From contig NC_133773.1 in the NCBI RefSeq assembly GCF_003597395.2, forward strand, positions 62,244,399-62,308,398: 64,000 nt of DNA, in the 5' to 3' direction. This DNA is from Chelonoidis abingdonii (Eukaryota > Chordata > Testudines > Testudinidae). Position numbers and translations under genes: made by a program. Under the pieces are notes generated by a model. It was not told the origin of the DNA. It saw only the letters and a list, made by a program, of their open reading frames with translations, and searched no databases. Shown here piece by piece: positions 22,330-33,183 of this stretch. Every line of letters starts with the position of its first letter. Positions within the stretch are counted from its first letter, which is position 1.

Positions 22330-22934
22330 TCCTCACCACTCCCTGTCCCCTTCTTTGAAGCAGGTGTTCAGGGTTACTGCCCTGGGAACTGCAGGGCACC
22401 CAGTGGATGTGGCTGGCTGCAGACAGGCGCGTGGGGCAGGACTAGCTGGAGGCAGGGGGTGTGGAGCTGGCTGGAGATTGATGTGAGGCTGGCTGGAGGC
22501 AGGGCAGGGGCTGACTGGAGATGGGAGTGTGGGGCTGCCTGGCTTCAGGCAGGGCCGCGGGGGGTGCAGCAGGATCTGGCTGCAGGCAGGGGGTGTGGGG
22601 CTGGCTGGAGGCGAGGGATGACTGTGGGCAGAGTGGCAGGTACTCACGGGGAGAGCGGCTTGGAGCAGCAGGATTCAGCCCAGGCCCAGCAGAACAGCTG
22701 GGGACCCACCAGGCAGCAGCCAGGGGTTGGGGGAGCAGCAGCAGGACCCATGCCCAGGGCCAGGCAGCAACCCACATGGCTCCTGCAGCGCCTCTAACGG
22801 CCGGAGGAAGAATTACATCACTTCCCAGCCTTAGACCATCAAAGCCTCAGCGCCCCCTCGCAGGGAAGTGGGCTCTAAAACTGCTTCAGAATTTAACAAC
22901 CGGCTCGCACGAACTGGCTCCAGCTCACCACTGG
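22330..22934. repeat. GC-rich segment with GGCTGGCTGGAGGCAGG minisatellite
   Basis: Between about 22425 and 22620 the sequence repeats variants of GGGGCTGGCTGGAGGCAGGG at 25-40-bp spacing. The right part, with AACAACCGGCTCGCACGAAC and AGCTCACCACTGG, looks like the end of a dispersed element. The open frames here (198 codons at 22201-22797 plus, 139 codons at 22521-22940 plus, and antisense ones) are Gly/Ala/Pro-rich composition artefacts. Confidence 0.5.
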
Positions 22935-24540
22935 TCATAATTGTGATTACTCACTAGTATTTCTAGTTCTTCCTGTTTATTCCTCATATGTTTTGCATTA
23001 GCGTACAGATATCTTAAGACAGTGATTTTCAACCTGTGGCCCACAAACCCTGCTGATTATGTCTAAGGAATCTGCGAAAGGTGACTATGAAAATAAAGTT
23101 TCAGATCCCAGAAAAGGCATTCAGTATTTCTGATCAATCAAAAGTATGTGAATAATCCTACATTATAGGTCAAAACCCTGTAGTGTTACCATAGAAGCCC
23201 AGTTTAATGCCCTTTCTCACGCTGCATCAAATGCCATGCCAAACATGTGCAACATTGATAGTTGAATTCTATTCAGTCAGTTTTCAGTCTAAGATGTCTG
23301 CGATAGGGGTCCATGGACCACAAGTTAAATTTCCAAAAGGGGCCATACCTCCATGTGAAACTTTTTAGCGGTCTGCAAAAGAAAAAGATTGAAAACCACT
23401 GGACTAAGATGTTCATAGATTTCTCCTCTATGTTCCCTCCTTTGTCCTTGCTATGATTGCCTGTGTTCCCCCCAGGTTCTGACCCTTCACCCTGGTCTCC
23501 ATGTTCTGGACTTACCCATGGGCTTTTATCTCCTGCCCCCATCGAACCTGGTGTAAAGCCCTCCTCAGTCTGCATCTGAAGATACTCTACTCCTTCTTCA
23601 ATAGCTGGACCCGATCTCTGCTCAACAGACCTTCTGAGAACAGCATCCCATCTTTAAAAAGCAGAAGCGCACCTCCAGGTTCTGTTTGTCTGTGCCTGGG
23701 CCCCATCCTTGATTGGAAGTCTGGATCAGCACACCACCAGTGCCTCCAGCTCCTTCACCCTCACATCCTGTGCCCGGTAGTCACTTCTGATCTGCTCAGG
23801 GTCATACCTTGCAGTATCATTAGTGCCCACATGGACGAGCAGCATGGGGGAGTAGTCAGAGGGCCAGATGATCCTTGGCAAGCCTTCCATAATGTCTTGG
23901 GTATGGGCCCCGGCAGGCAGCACACTTCCCAGGATGCCAGGTTAGTCTGGCAGAAGGATGCCTGCATCACCCTTAGAAGGAAATCACCGACCATCACCAC
24001 CACACTTTGTTTTCTTTTAAAAGTCAGGCCACGATCCTCATTGCATTAGGGGTACATGGTTTCTCCTCCTCCATGTTTGGGAGAGATTCCCCATCCCTCT
24101 TTGCCTGGGCAGCATACTCTTTTATAAATCTGTGTGGCTGGTGGGTTGGGAGCAGGCATTGTGCACTGTCAGCTGCCAGAAGTAACAAGCAGCAAGCTCC
24201 CTTTCTGTGAAGGAGCCATTTTCTCTTTCCCTGGTGGTGCTACTAAAGTCTTTTCTGGCTGGATTGTTTCCTCGGCTTTGGAGATTTCTATACGCATATT
24301 TTCAATGAATTCCTCATGTGCCTGGATATGTCTCTGCCTAGTTACTTCCTCTTGTAGCTCTCCCATGTGCTTCCTGAGAGATTCTGCAGGTAGGCACCTC
24401 TCTGCAAATCCACACCAGTACGTAGGTATAGGCATCCATAGTCGGGTTCTTTGTCTGGACAGAAGTGCAGCTGGAGCAACCAGGAGCAGTGTTGGCACTG
24501 GGGATGTGGCCTTTCCGAATTGTATTTTATCTCAAAAATA
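22935..24540 (-). mobile_element. CR1 ORF1 region, antisense relic
   Basis: On the minus strand, VVVMVGDFLLRVMQ and, in another frame, LLVHVGTNDTARYDPEQI are the GDS-like and HVGxND blocks of the esterase-like domain in vertebrate CR1 ORF1. Upstream on that strand, MGELQEEVTRQRHIQAHEEF and ENMRIEISKAEETIQP are the coiled-coil part. Several frameshifts break it. It is colinear with the CR1 RT pieces at 16302-22195, so it may be the 5' part of the same insertion, with ORF2's endonuclease region lost and replaced by 22196-22934. Confidence 0.7.
23019..23402. mobile_element. hAT-like element inserted in the CR1 ORF1 region
   Basis: Ends ACAGTGATTTTCAACCTGTG and AAAGATTGAAAACCACTGG are inverted Charlie/hAT-type termini. 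The flanks TCTTAAGA and ACTAAGAT share CTAAGA-like wording, consistent with a decayed target duplication. No transposase frame. Confidence 0.6.
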
Positions 24541-24544
24541 GAAA

Positions 24545-25850
24545 TAAGTGCTCTGCTGGCTTCCAGAAGATTTTTTTAAAAATGCCCAGAAATGGTGGAG
24601 AATTAAACATTTTCATATCCCTTTTCTTTGCAGGTAGTCCTCAGGATATAAACTGATTGATTGCATCAGAGGTTTGTCATGGTGCTTTTTTTCCCATTAA
24701 AAAACAGAATCAGAAAAAGCAGTGGATCTTTCTCTCCCTGTTCCTCCAGTCTCTCTTTTTCTAGTTGTACTCTTGGGCCTTGCTCTTGATAATTGAATAA
24801 TTGTTAAATGAAATGGTAGTATAGAACAACTGTAAGAACCAGTGGTGTAATATGTTTGCACAAATCATATCTTTTCAGTTGCGGCTTTGTCCTGTGTCCA
24901 TTCTTGAACACATTTGCAGTTGCACTAGCTTTTGGGAACTTATCCCACAGAGGGGATTGTGGGAAAAGTGGTCAGGATGCCAGAATTCCCAAGAAGAAAA
25001 TCATTAAGTCCCCCTAATTGGGTACCATTTTCTAGTCTTTAAAATTATATATATATATAGGGGCCAAGAAAAATGATGATAGTTTTGGGTTTAACTGAGT
25101 TGAAGTTGAGTTCTTGTAACAATGTCGTTGATTCTCTTTCCTATCAATATTGATTCTTTTTTTATTTATTTCAATTTGGAATATGAAATAAATAAATATA
25201 TATATCAAATTATTCAAGAATAACATTACAAGAATGCATTTTGAAATAGATGAACAATGAACTGTCCTACCATGCGCCATAAAGTCCATTTCCTGAGCTA
25301 ATTAAAAAGGTCACTGTCCTCTCTTTCTCAAGGCTGTTAATGATGTTTAGGCTGAATAGCAGTCAAGGATAGCTCGTATTTATTTATATTAAATTTCTAG
25401 AACCATGAAGATGTGGACCTAGCAAACCTATGTAACAATGTCATATTGTTATCACTAACTCCATCCTTCCACCTCCTTCCCTACTACTGTTTGTTACTCA
25501 CTTGGTGCACCTTGTTTGAAATCTGATAGTCCTTTGTGGCACAGAGTGTCTTTCTGTTTATTTGTACAGCTTGTAACACAGTAAGTCCCCTATCACTTTG
25601 TGTACTACTGTGATACAAATAATAGATACTGATTCTGAGGAGGATACTATTTGCAAATTTCCATTTTTAATCCCAACCTATTTCAAAACTGCAACAATTA
25701 AAATCACATAATTCCCAGGACCATTTCAGGTATGTGATATCTTCAGACTGATGCTACTCTTTCTCTGTCTGCACCCTCTGCGAAGTATCTGCCTTTTGCC
25801 CTATATGGCTGAACCTGGTCACTGACTGTGACTCAAAGGCCTTTTCTAGG
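24545..25850. other. No gene seen
   Basis: AT-rich, with short TA runs at about 25048-25060 and 25190-25204. No coding exon recognised. Confidence 0.45.
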
Positions 25851-25855
25851 CATTT

Positions 25856-26215
25856 AGGGTATGTGTAGCTACACACTGCAGTGAAAAGCAGGCTGTGACT
25901 ACACTGTAGTGTGTGAATGCACCTGCCATTCCCAACACAGTGAGCTGCTGGAACCTTCCTGGCTGGCTGCCCCCTGCCAGAGCTTTTCCCCACTGCCGGA
26001 GCCTTTCACTGTGGCGTGGGAAGTTTCCCACAATGGGGTATTACACTGTTAAAAATAGTGATGTAGACATGAGAGGCGCATGTATAGAGCTATGTAGGGT
26101 ACGTACCCAAAGGTTTTTATTGGCCTAAGCAGCACCATCTACATTGCTATGTATACCATGCTTGTGGGAGGGTAGGGGTGCGGTGTCCGTACTCTACATG
26201 AGTGTACACATAGTC
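25856..26215. mobile_element. hAT-like MITE (TATGTGTAG ends)
   Basis: The left end GGGTATGTGTAGCTACAC and right end GAGTGTACACATAGTC are short inverted repeats. The middle carries palindromic TGTGACTACACTGTAGTGTG and GATGTAGACATGAGAG. Non-coding; open frames on both strands are incidental. Approximate borders. Confidence 0.5.
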
Positions 26216-26907
26216 AAAGGCCGCATCAACAGTAAGGAACTTTTCTAAAACATATTTAACGCTGGGTGCATACCTATTGTAGACAAGACTCTGGGGTCCA
26301 TACCTGTTTTCACTGCCATTTGAATCTTCTTGAAAAGTTTAAACAGTGATGATAATGGGTCCAGGCCTGGAATCCCTGTCTACACCAGGTCTGTAACCTG
26401 CAGCTGAAGATATGTGAGAACTGGTGGGAATTTTTTTGTAAACTTGCCTAGTGCAGAGAAAAGTAAACAGACAACTGAAACATATGTTACTCCACTATTT
26501 CTTTGGTACACCTTTGGAGAAGAGATGCTAAAGCAGTATCTGTAAACCTAGGATTTGCTATTGGAAATAATTGTGGATAATGTAAGCATGGGTCAGAGTC
26601 CTTGTGGTGATTTCATCCAAATTCTTTTCTGCACATAAGAAATGTTTGAGCCTGAGTCATAATTTACTCGTAGTGATTGCCAGTATATTGCACACCATCG
26701 AAATCTTATAGAAGTGTGACTAGTGTAGCTCTACAGAGGAATGTATGAAAAGCCATGGAACAGTGTGCTTGAGATGTAAAGTTAGGAGAGCACTTCAGTG
26801 TTAGCACAATAACAAGACAAATGTCATGTTGTGCATTTTAGGTAAAAGTCTGCCTCAGTTTCAAAATAGCATGTCAACAAAATATTCATCATTTTTTTCT
26901 TTTTCAG

Positions 26908-26976
26908 CTTCTCAGCAAAGATACCTAATGGAAAGGCCTTACATTTTCATCCTTCGATTCTGCATTTTGGAACGCA
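26908..26976 (+). CDS. TMEM131L: TMEM131L local exon 1 (PapD-like domain start)
   Basis: Acceptor TTTTTCAG before 26908, donor GTGAGT after 26976. Reads [20 protein letters not shown] then GTQ across the junction, beginning at phase 1 and ending at phase 2. [13 protein letters not shown] is the first strand of the PapD-like fold. A second AG at 26914-26915 would shift the frame and is rejected. The preceding coding exon was not found in the window. Confidence 0.85.
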
Positions 26977-29900
26977 GTGAGTATCTGAGATTATTAAGTA
27001 TCAGAGGGGTAGCCGTGTTAGTCTGGATCCGTAAAAGCAGCAAAGATGCATCCAACGAAGTGGGTATTCACCCACGAAAGCTCGTGCTCCAAAACATCTG
27101 TTAGTCTGTAAGGTGCCACAGGACACTCTGCTGCTTTCTTAGATTATTGTTCTTTTAATTAATAATTAATGGGTGGGCTACCAAATTGAGGCAAGTTTGG
27201 AATGAAAGAGTATTAGCCCAGATCATTCCTTTCTATGGGAGATCCTACAATAAGAGGACTCGAAGGAAGGAAATCATCATAGTGATCTCCCTAGAAAGAT
27301 CCCCAGACGCAGTGACCTGTTGAGGCCATCGTCACACGGGGTCCAGGCTCCCAGCAGCCCTCTTTCTTCCAGATACGCAGCAGTGAGGCTCGGAGCAAGT
27401 TGTAGGGAAAACACTGACATCTTTGTATGCTAATATGCTGACTGTTCATCTCCCACTGGGGTAGCCAGGCTAGTGTTAACAAAGGGAATTTTGTCAGAAA
27501 AAAGAGTGGTATAGACAAAGTGCGTAGATACTCTTCTGTCATTGCTCCCAAATCACGAGACATATGACTCATCACTGTGACTGCAGTAAATTTGCTGGGT
27601 TTGAGGAGCATTGGTCATTGGGGGTCAGGTAAAAACGGTAGCTTCAGGGTTCAGGAGGAGAACAGATAATGTTAAAAAGAGCATGTGTGACTGTAGACAG
27701 GAAACCAGTGAACACTGAGTAAACAGTATTTGTAAGTGATTCCTGTAGCTGTACCAGTTGGGTTCTTAACATTTCATGCCTCTTAATGAGATAAGTTGCC
27801 TTATTATTAGTTATTGTAAGTTATTCTTGTTGTATTACAAGCCTACTCCCAGATCTGCTAAGGCTTAGATCTAGGAGTGAGCTTGTTATAGGACAAGAAT
27901 AACACTTAAAAGAAATCAACTCTCTGAAAAATCAAATACATTGCTAGAATCTGTAAGTGTTTCTTTGCTGCTTAAGTTTTGGCTAGAGGAAAGCTTTTAA
28001 AGAATGATTAGCAGCTTTATCCCATCAGTTATCAAAAAGCACAATCCCCTTGTGAGCTAAAGGAAAGTTCCAGAAGAAGCAGAGAATGTCTGCATCAGAA
28101 ACAGCTGTCAAACTTATTTCCAAAAATATATGATGTAAAAGAATCATTTTGTCAACTGACCAAGCAAGGCTTTTACTTCTCTTAAACATAATTTATTAGT
28201 TTCTTCAAAAATCTGTACCCAGCAAGTAAAAAACAAACAAACAAAAAACAAACAAAAAAAACAACCTGACCCCCCCCCTTCTCTCTCTCTCTCTCTCTTT
28301 CACAAACTGTTAATGACCGTATGTGGTTTTTGCTGTGTATAACCAATATGTTTCAATGTCATTTATTTTTCTTTATATTTTAAAGGGTCAAATTGGGGGT
28401 TGTGTAAGCTTAAAATATGTTAAGCTGATAAATTGTTACATATCAAAATGTTTTAATAGCACCAAAATGTGTTGATTTTTCTTGCAAATTACCAATGTTT
28501 ATAAAATCAGTAATACTTTGGTTTTTTTCCCCTTAGGTTACTGGGACTGCCCAGATCTAAAATGCTGTATGCTTACAACCCTAGTAGGGATAGAGAAGTT
28601 GTAGTGAATTCAGTGTTTACAGCTACTAGACATTTTCATGTGTCTCCTGTTCATAGCAGGGTGAGTGTTGATGTACTCTTGGAAACTATGCAGTGGCGGT
28701 GTGCCAATGCTTCATGTTTATTTTGGCCTAAAGTTTTTGTTCTGTGTTCTTTTTCCATGCTACCCCCAACTCATTCTTTCTCTGTGTTTGTTAGCTTGGG
28801 TTTTTGTTTCACTTATACCTGGATATATAAGGAGAAAAAATCCAAACTCCTACAATAAGAGAGGCTCTTTTTAACATGGCTCAGAAAGGAAAGAATTCAT
28901 TATTGTTAAGATACTTTGTTAAATCCCACTCTACTGTATGTACCATAGTGCTTCTGTGGAGTTCAGTAGTTCAAAGGCCTGAAGTTGTTTATATCCTTGG
29001 ATTCTCAATCTCTTGAGTATAGTCCTGCATTTTCCTTATAAAACAGATTTACAATTCAATGATTTTTTAAAAGATTTTGGATTGCAGTTATAAAAATAAC
29101 AAACTTCAGGACAATTGTTTAACTAAAACTCTCTTTGTGAAACTTAAGAACATCTGAAGTATGTAAAAAGTACACTGCGGTGCTCAAGTTGACAAAGCCC
29201 AGATTTAACCCTCTTCTGGTGTGCTGGTATTTTTTTTTCCCCATTTGCTTATATCCAATCACATTTTGACTAGGGCTGAATGAATGGTTCAGCAAACAAT
29301 CTTGAACTTGGCTCACATAAATGGGGAAGAGTTAGGATTTTCCAGACATAAACTTGATTTTGTTTTTATGAGTTAGGCTCAGATTTGGTTGCCAAACTGT
29401 ATGCCCAACCTTAACTGTGACTCAGTTCATGAAGCATCATATAGCTCATGCGTTGGTTCACTTCACAGTCTGTACTGAACTACAGAGAACCTATTGTTGG
29501 GCTGAAACATTTTTGGACATTGGTATTGTGTAGGTAGACAAGCTTTTAGAGCTTTCTGTTAAGTGTCTTCCTGACCATTTGATATCCTAAAAATTCTGGG
29601 CTCAACATTGCACATTGCTGAGTGCTTTCAGTTTTTGTCTTTATTGGGAGTTGAGTGTGCTCAGTACCTGGCAGGATGAGGCCCTGCATTTGTGGGGTTC
29701 ATGCATCTGGATTCATATATAGAAAGGTCTGATGATAGATGATGTCAAAGGGAAGGAGCTGCAATTAGCTGTATTGAGCAGCAGGCTTTTATGTTGTCTC
29801 TTTAGGTGATTCCAGCAATGGGAAAAATGTCTTTCAGAGTCCTCTTTCTGCCAACAGAAGAAGGCTATATTGAAAGTTCATTATTTATAAATACCTCATC

Positions 29901-32900
29901 TCATGGAGTACTTTCATATCAGGTAACTTTTCAATTGACTCATGCTTCAAAAATGACCTCTTAAAGACATTAACTTAAAAATATAACTTTGAAAATATGT
30001 TGAATTCCTGACATAACCAGGATAAAGGGAGCAAAGTTTGCTGTTGACTAAGACCCTGGTCCTACAAACATTTATGTATGTGCTTAATGTTACTGTCATT
30101 ACTGAGACTACTCATGGTAATCCGCTTAAGCACGTGTGGAGTGTTTGTAGGATGGGGGTCTCTGTCCACCTGCCACAAATAGCTGCTTCTACACCATGTG
30201 CCAGCATAGCATACGCTATGCTAGGATGTAACATGTATTAGAAGTGTTTAGGAAACAGACTTACTGAGTCCTGGGTAGGTGGTCTTTCAGCTACGGTGGG
30301 GTTCTTTTGTGATAGATGCAGTAGAGTCTCACAGGGTGGAAGGGGTAAGTTGTAGCAGTTTTAGGCTTCTTGAAAAATAAAACAAAAGGATAAGTGATGG
30401 CTGGTGACCTGAAGACTCCTCTTATTCTGGTTGCCTGAAGAATTCACCACGTATTTCTTGAGTTATTTGACATTGAAATATTTTAAAGGGGATGTTACAT
30501 ATTTGCTGTTTTTTTTCCTGCACTTTGATTAATTTTTAAATTAATTTCCTCTATTATTTAAAAAAACAACACCAACTTGAACCACATTGCCCACTCCCTC
30601 ATCTTGAGACTGCTATAGGAAAAAAAATCTCAAAATGAGATGTAGGTCAACTGACTTGAAAAATATACCTGATAATGCACACTATTGGTGTGTGGCACTG
30701 GAAGAGGCTCAGAAATGTGGTTGGGATTTTTCTTTTTAGGGAAGCTAGAAGAACAATATACTATATACTGATTTATCATCTCACTTTTATGTCCAGCTTC
30801 TCGTCTCATTCATTTAGCTTGTTGCTCTTCATACTTCTCATTTCACCTTGTCCTTTTGTGGACAAGTTTTAGGAAGGTCTTTTATAAAACGGCCAGTCAT
30901 TTCACTCACCACTGAGGCTGAATGTATTAAACCAAATTCATTCCTGGTTGTAATGTACAAATTTCAGCAGAGCTACTAACTTACAGCAAGATTTTACTAG
31001 TGTGCAAAGATTTTTATGGCAGTCATCTTTAATGGAATAAACTAAGAGCTTTAACTGTAACAGGGCCACAAACTCTAGCGTAAGCATAACTTCTGTGGTG
31101 CAGGAGGTGTTATAATGCACTGTGACAGCGTAAAGGATATAAAACACATTTGATGTTTCTAGACCATATTTATATTTCAGTGAGTATGTAAAAAAAAAAA
31201 TATATATATATATTTTAAATGTTCCTTGTGGAAAATCCACTGCTGTGATTTTGAGTTATGGGAAAATGAGGGTGAGTATACTTTTTCACCTTAAAATAAA
31301 GCAAAGACATCTCTTTGGACCAGTAAGCAAAATACGTTCCAAAGTTAACATGTGGCTCTTTCACTGAAAAAAGTTTTGGGGGTGAGGAATAAGAAAGCAA
31401 TAGAAGAGATTGAAAATTCACTTCTCAGCATGTTCAGTGTGGATCTAAGATTTTAGAAGAGACTAATGAACCCTCTGCCCTACCTGTGACATCACGGGGG
31501 TTGAGGAGAACTGCACATTTTGCCTTCTATGGTTCATGTAGGTTTTGGGGCTGCTGATAGGTTGGCACTGATGTACAGGCTGGATAAAGAAAACAGTAAA
31601 TATCTTATTGAAACACAATCAGCAAAATCATCTTTAAATAAAACCTGCCTTAATATTAGAGGCAGAGGATTATCCCAGATGTGGAAAAATTAAACTCTTG
31701 CAGCTTTATGGTCCTCTCATGTTTCTATTCCATTCTGCATTTCTCTGCAGATTTTAAGCTTGTTTGAAAAAGTCTTATTCTGTTGTGAAGATACAACCAT
31801 CACGTGTAATGTGCTACTGTTCTGTTAACGCAGCTTTGAAGAAAACGGTGTTCAGCCAAATAACAGTAGTAAAAGTATGAATTCACTGATTCCCCGTGCC
31901 ATTCTTCTCAGTGCTCTGTGAACAACAAAGCCTACTTCGTACATTTTAAAGATGACATGGAATTTTTAAAACAAGTTCCCTCTTTTGCTTCTAGGTAAAA
32001 AGGCGTGAAATGTGTGTTCTCCCTGAACATTCTTTTTGATAGAAAAGCTGTTGGCCAGAGGTGTCTGATATGGTGCAGTTCACAAGAATCAGCAGCAGCA
32101 TCCACATATATGATGTGTCTATTAAAATTGCCTGAAAGAGAATTTGTTTTTAATTGTTTGGAGACACTTATATGTTACATTGATGGGTGCCTTTTTATTA
32201 GGGATACATCGTAATGTCTGAATGAATGAATGCACAAAGGGACTTATAGTTACTTTTTAGAGTAGAACTCTCTGCACAAAATGCTGCATTACCTTTTTGT
32301 TTTTAAAGTGTAATTTTAAAATCTAGTTGATTTCCTGGAGTCTTACTAGCAAAATGAAGTTTCATGGTTTGTGATAATTACCTAAATATCAAATGTTGGA
32401 ATAATATACTGTTTTTACAACAGGTATTTGGAATGGGATCTGTAGGAACCTCTCCAGAAGATTCTGATAAGCAGCTAGTAAATACCTGTTTACTGCTTCC
32501 ACGTATCCAAAACATCCAGATTTCACCAACACTGGTACAGTATGCGTTTTTTTAAAAACACATTAGTAAACTTAGAAATACTTGCAAATAAAAATGTAAG
32601 TTCCTGTATGCAAATAAAGACACACATTAAAAAATCTTTACTTGTGTTACTAGCTAATTAATTTTTTTCAAAAACTGACTTCAGTTTGCATCACTTGAGA
32701 TTTTTAGATTTTTGCATTTCAGTAAGATTCACCCTCCTACAACATGGTCAATCTCACTTTCTCTTAATCTCATTTTCTGGTTTCTGTGCAGTGGCACAAG
32801 AATGTTATGGTAGGAATTACAGCATGGTGGGGAGGTAAAGTTTAAATTAAAAAATTGGCATGAACAGTTGTTTATATGGTTAACTTGTGTATATTTGTTT

Positions 32901-33150
32901 ACAGCTTGTTAAACTTCTTTTTTAACCGTGGTGCCTACAACTGGGTTGAAAGCTCCCCAGAACAGTTATTAATTTAAAGGTGACCCGCAGAGTTAAAAAC
33001 ATTGTGACCTTTTCTGCATGTCAATAATGTATAAAATAAGCCCATAGAGATTTTAAAAAGTTATTAGCCTGTTTGCCACTGCCTTGAATCTTGTGTAATC
33101 ATTTGTGCCTACACAAAGTTTGAATAAAATGCTGCTGTATCAGAGTGGTG

Positions 33151-33183
<33 letters not shown>

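Larger units (their letters stand above)
27149..28536. other. Intron sequence; no extra exon seen
   Basis: Contains a hairpin repeat (27821-27903) and low-complexity CAAACAAA plus C/CT-rich runs at 28220-28300. No coding block recognised. Confidence 0.5.

Noticed and set aside
22201..22797. 198-codon open frame, and antisense frames at 22333-22777
   Set aside because: Falls across a MITE fragment and a GGCTGGCTGGAGGCAGG tandem repeat; Gly/Ala/Trp-rich low-complexity product with no domain.
26826..27104. 92-codon frame over exon 1
   Set aside because: It reads exon 1 out of the conserved frame and continues into the repeat at 26996; the correct frame is set by [20 protein letters not shown].
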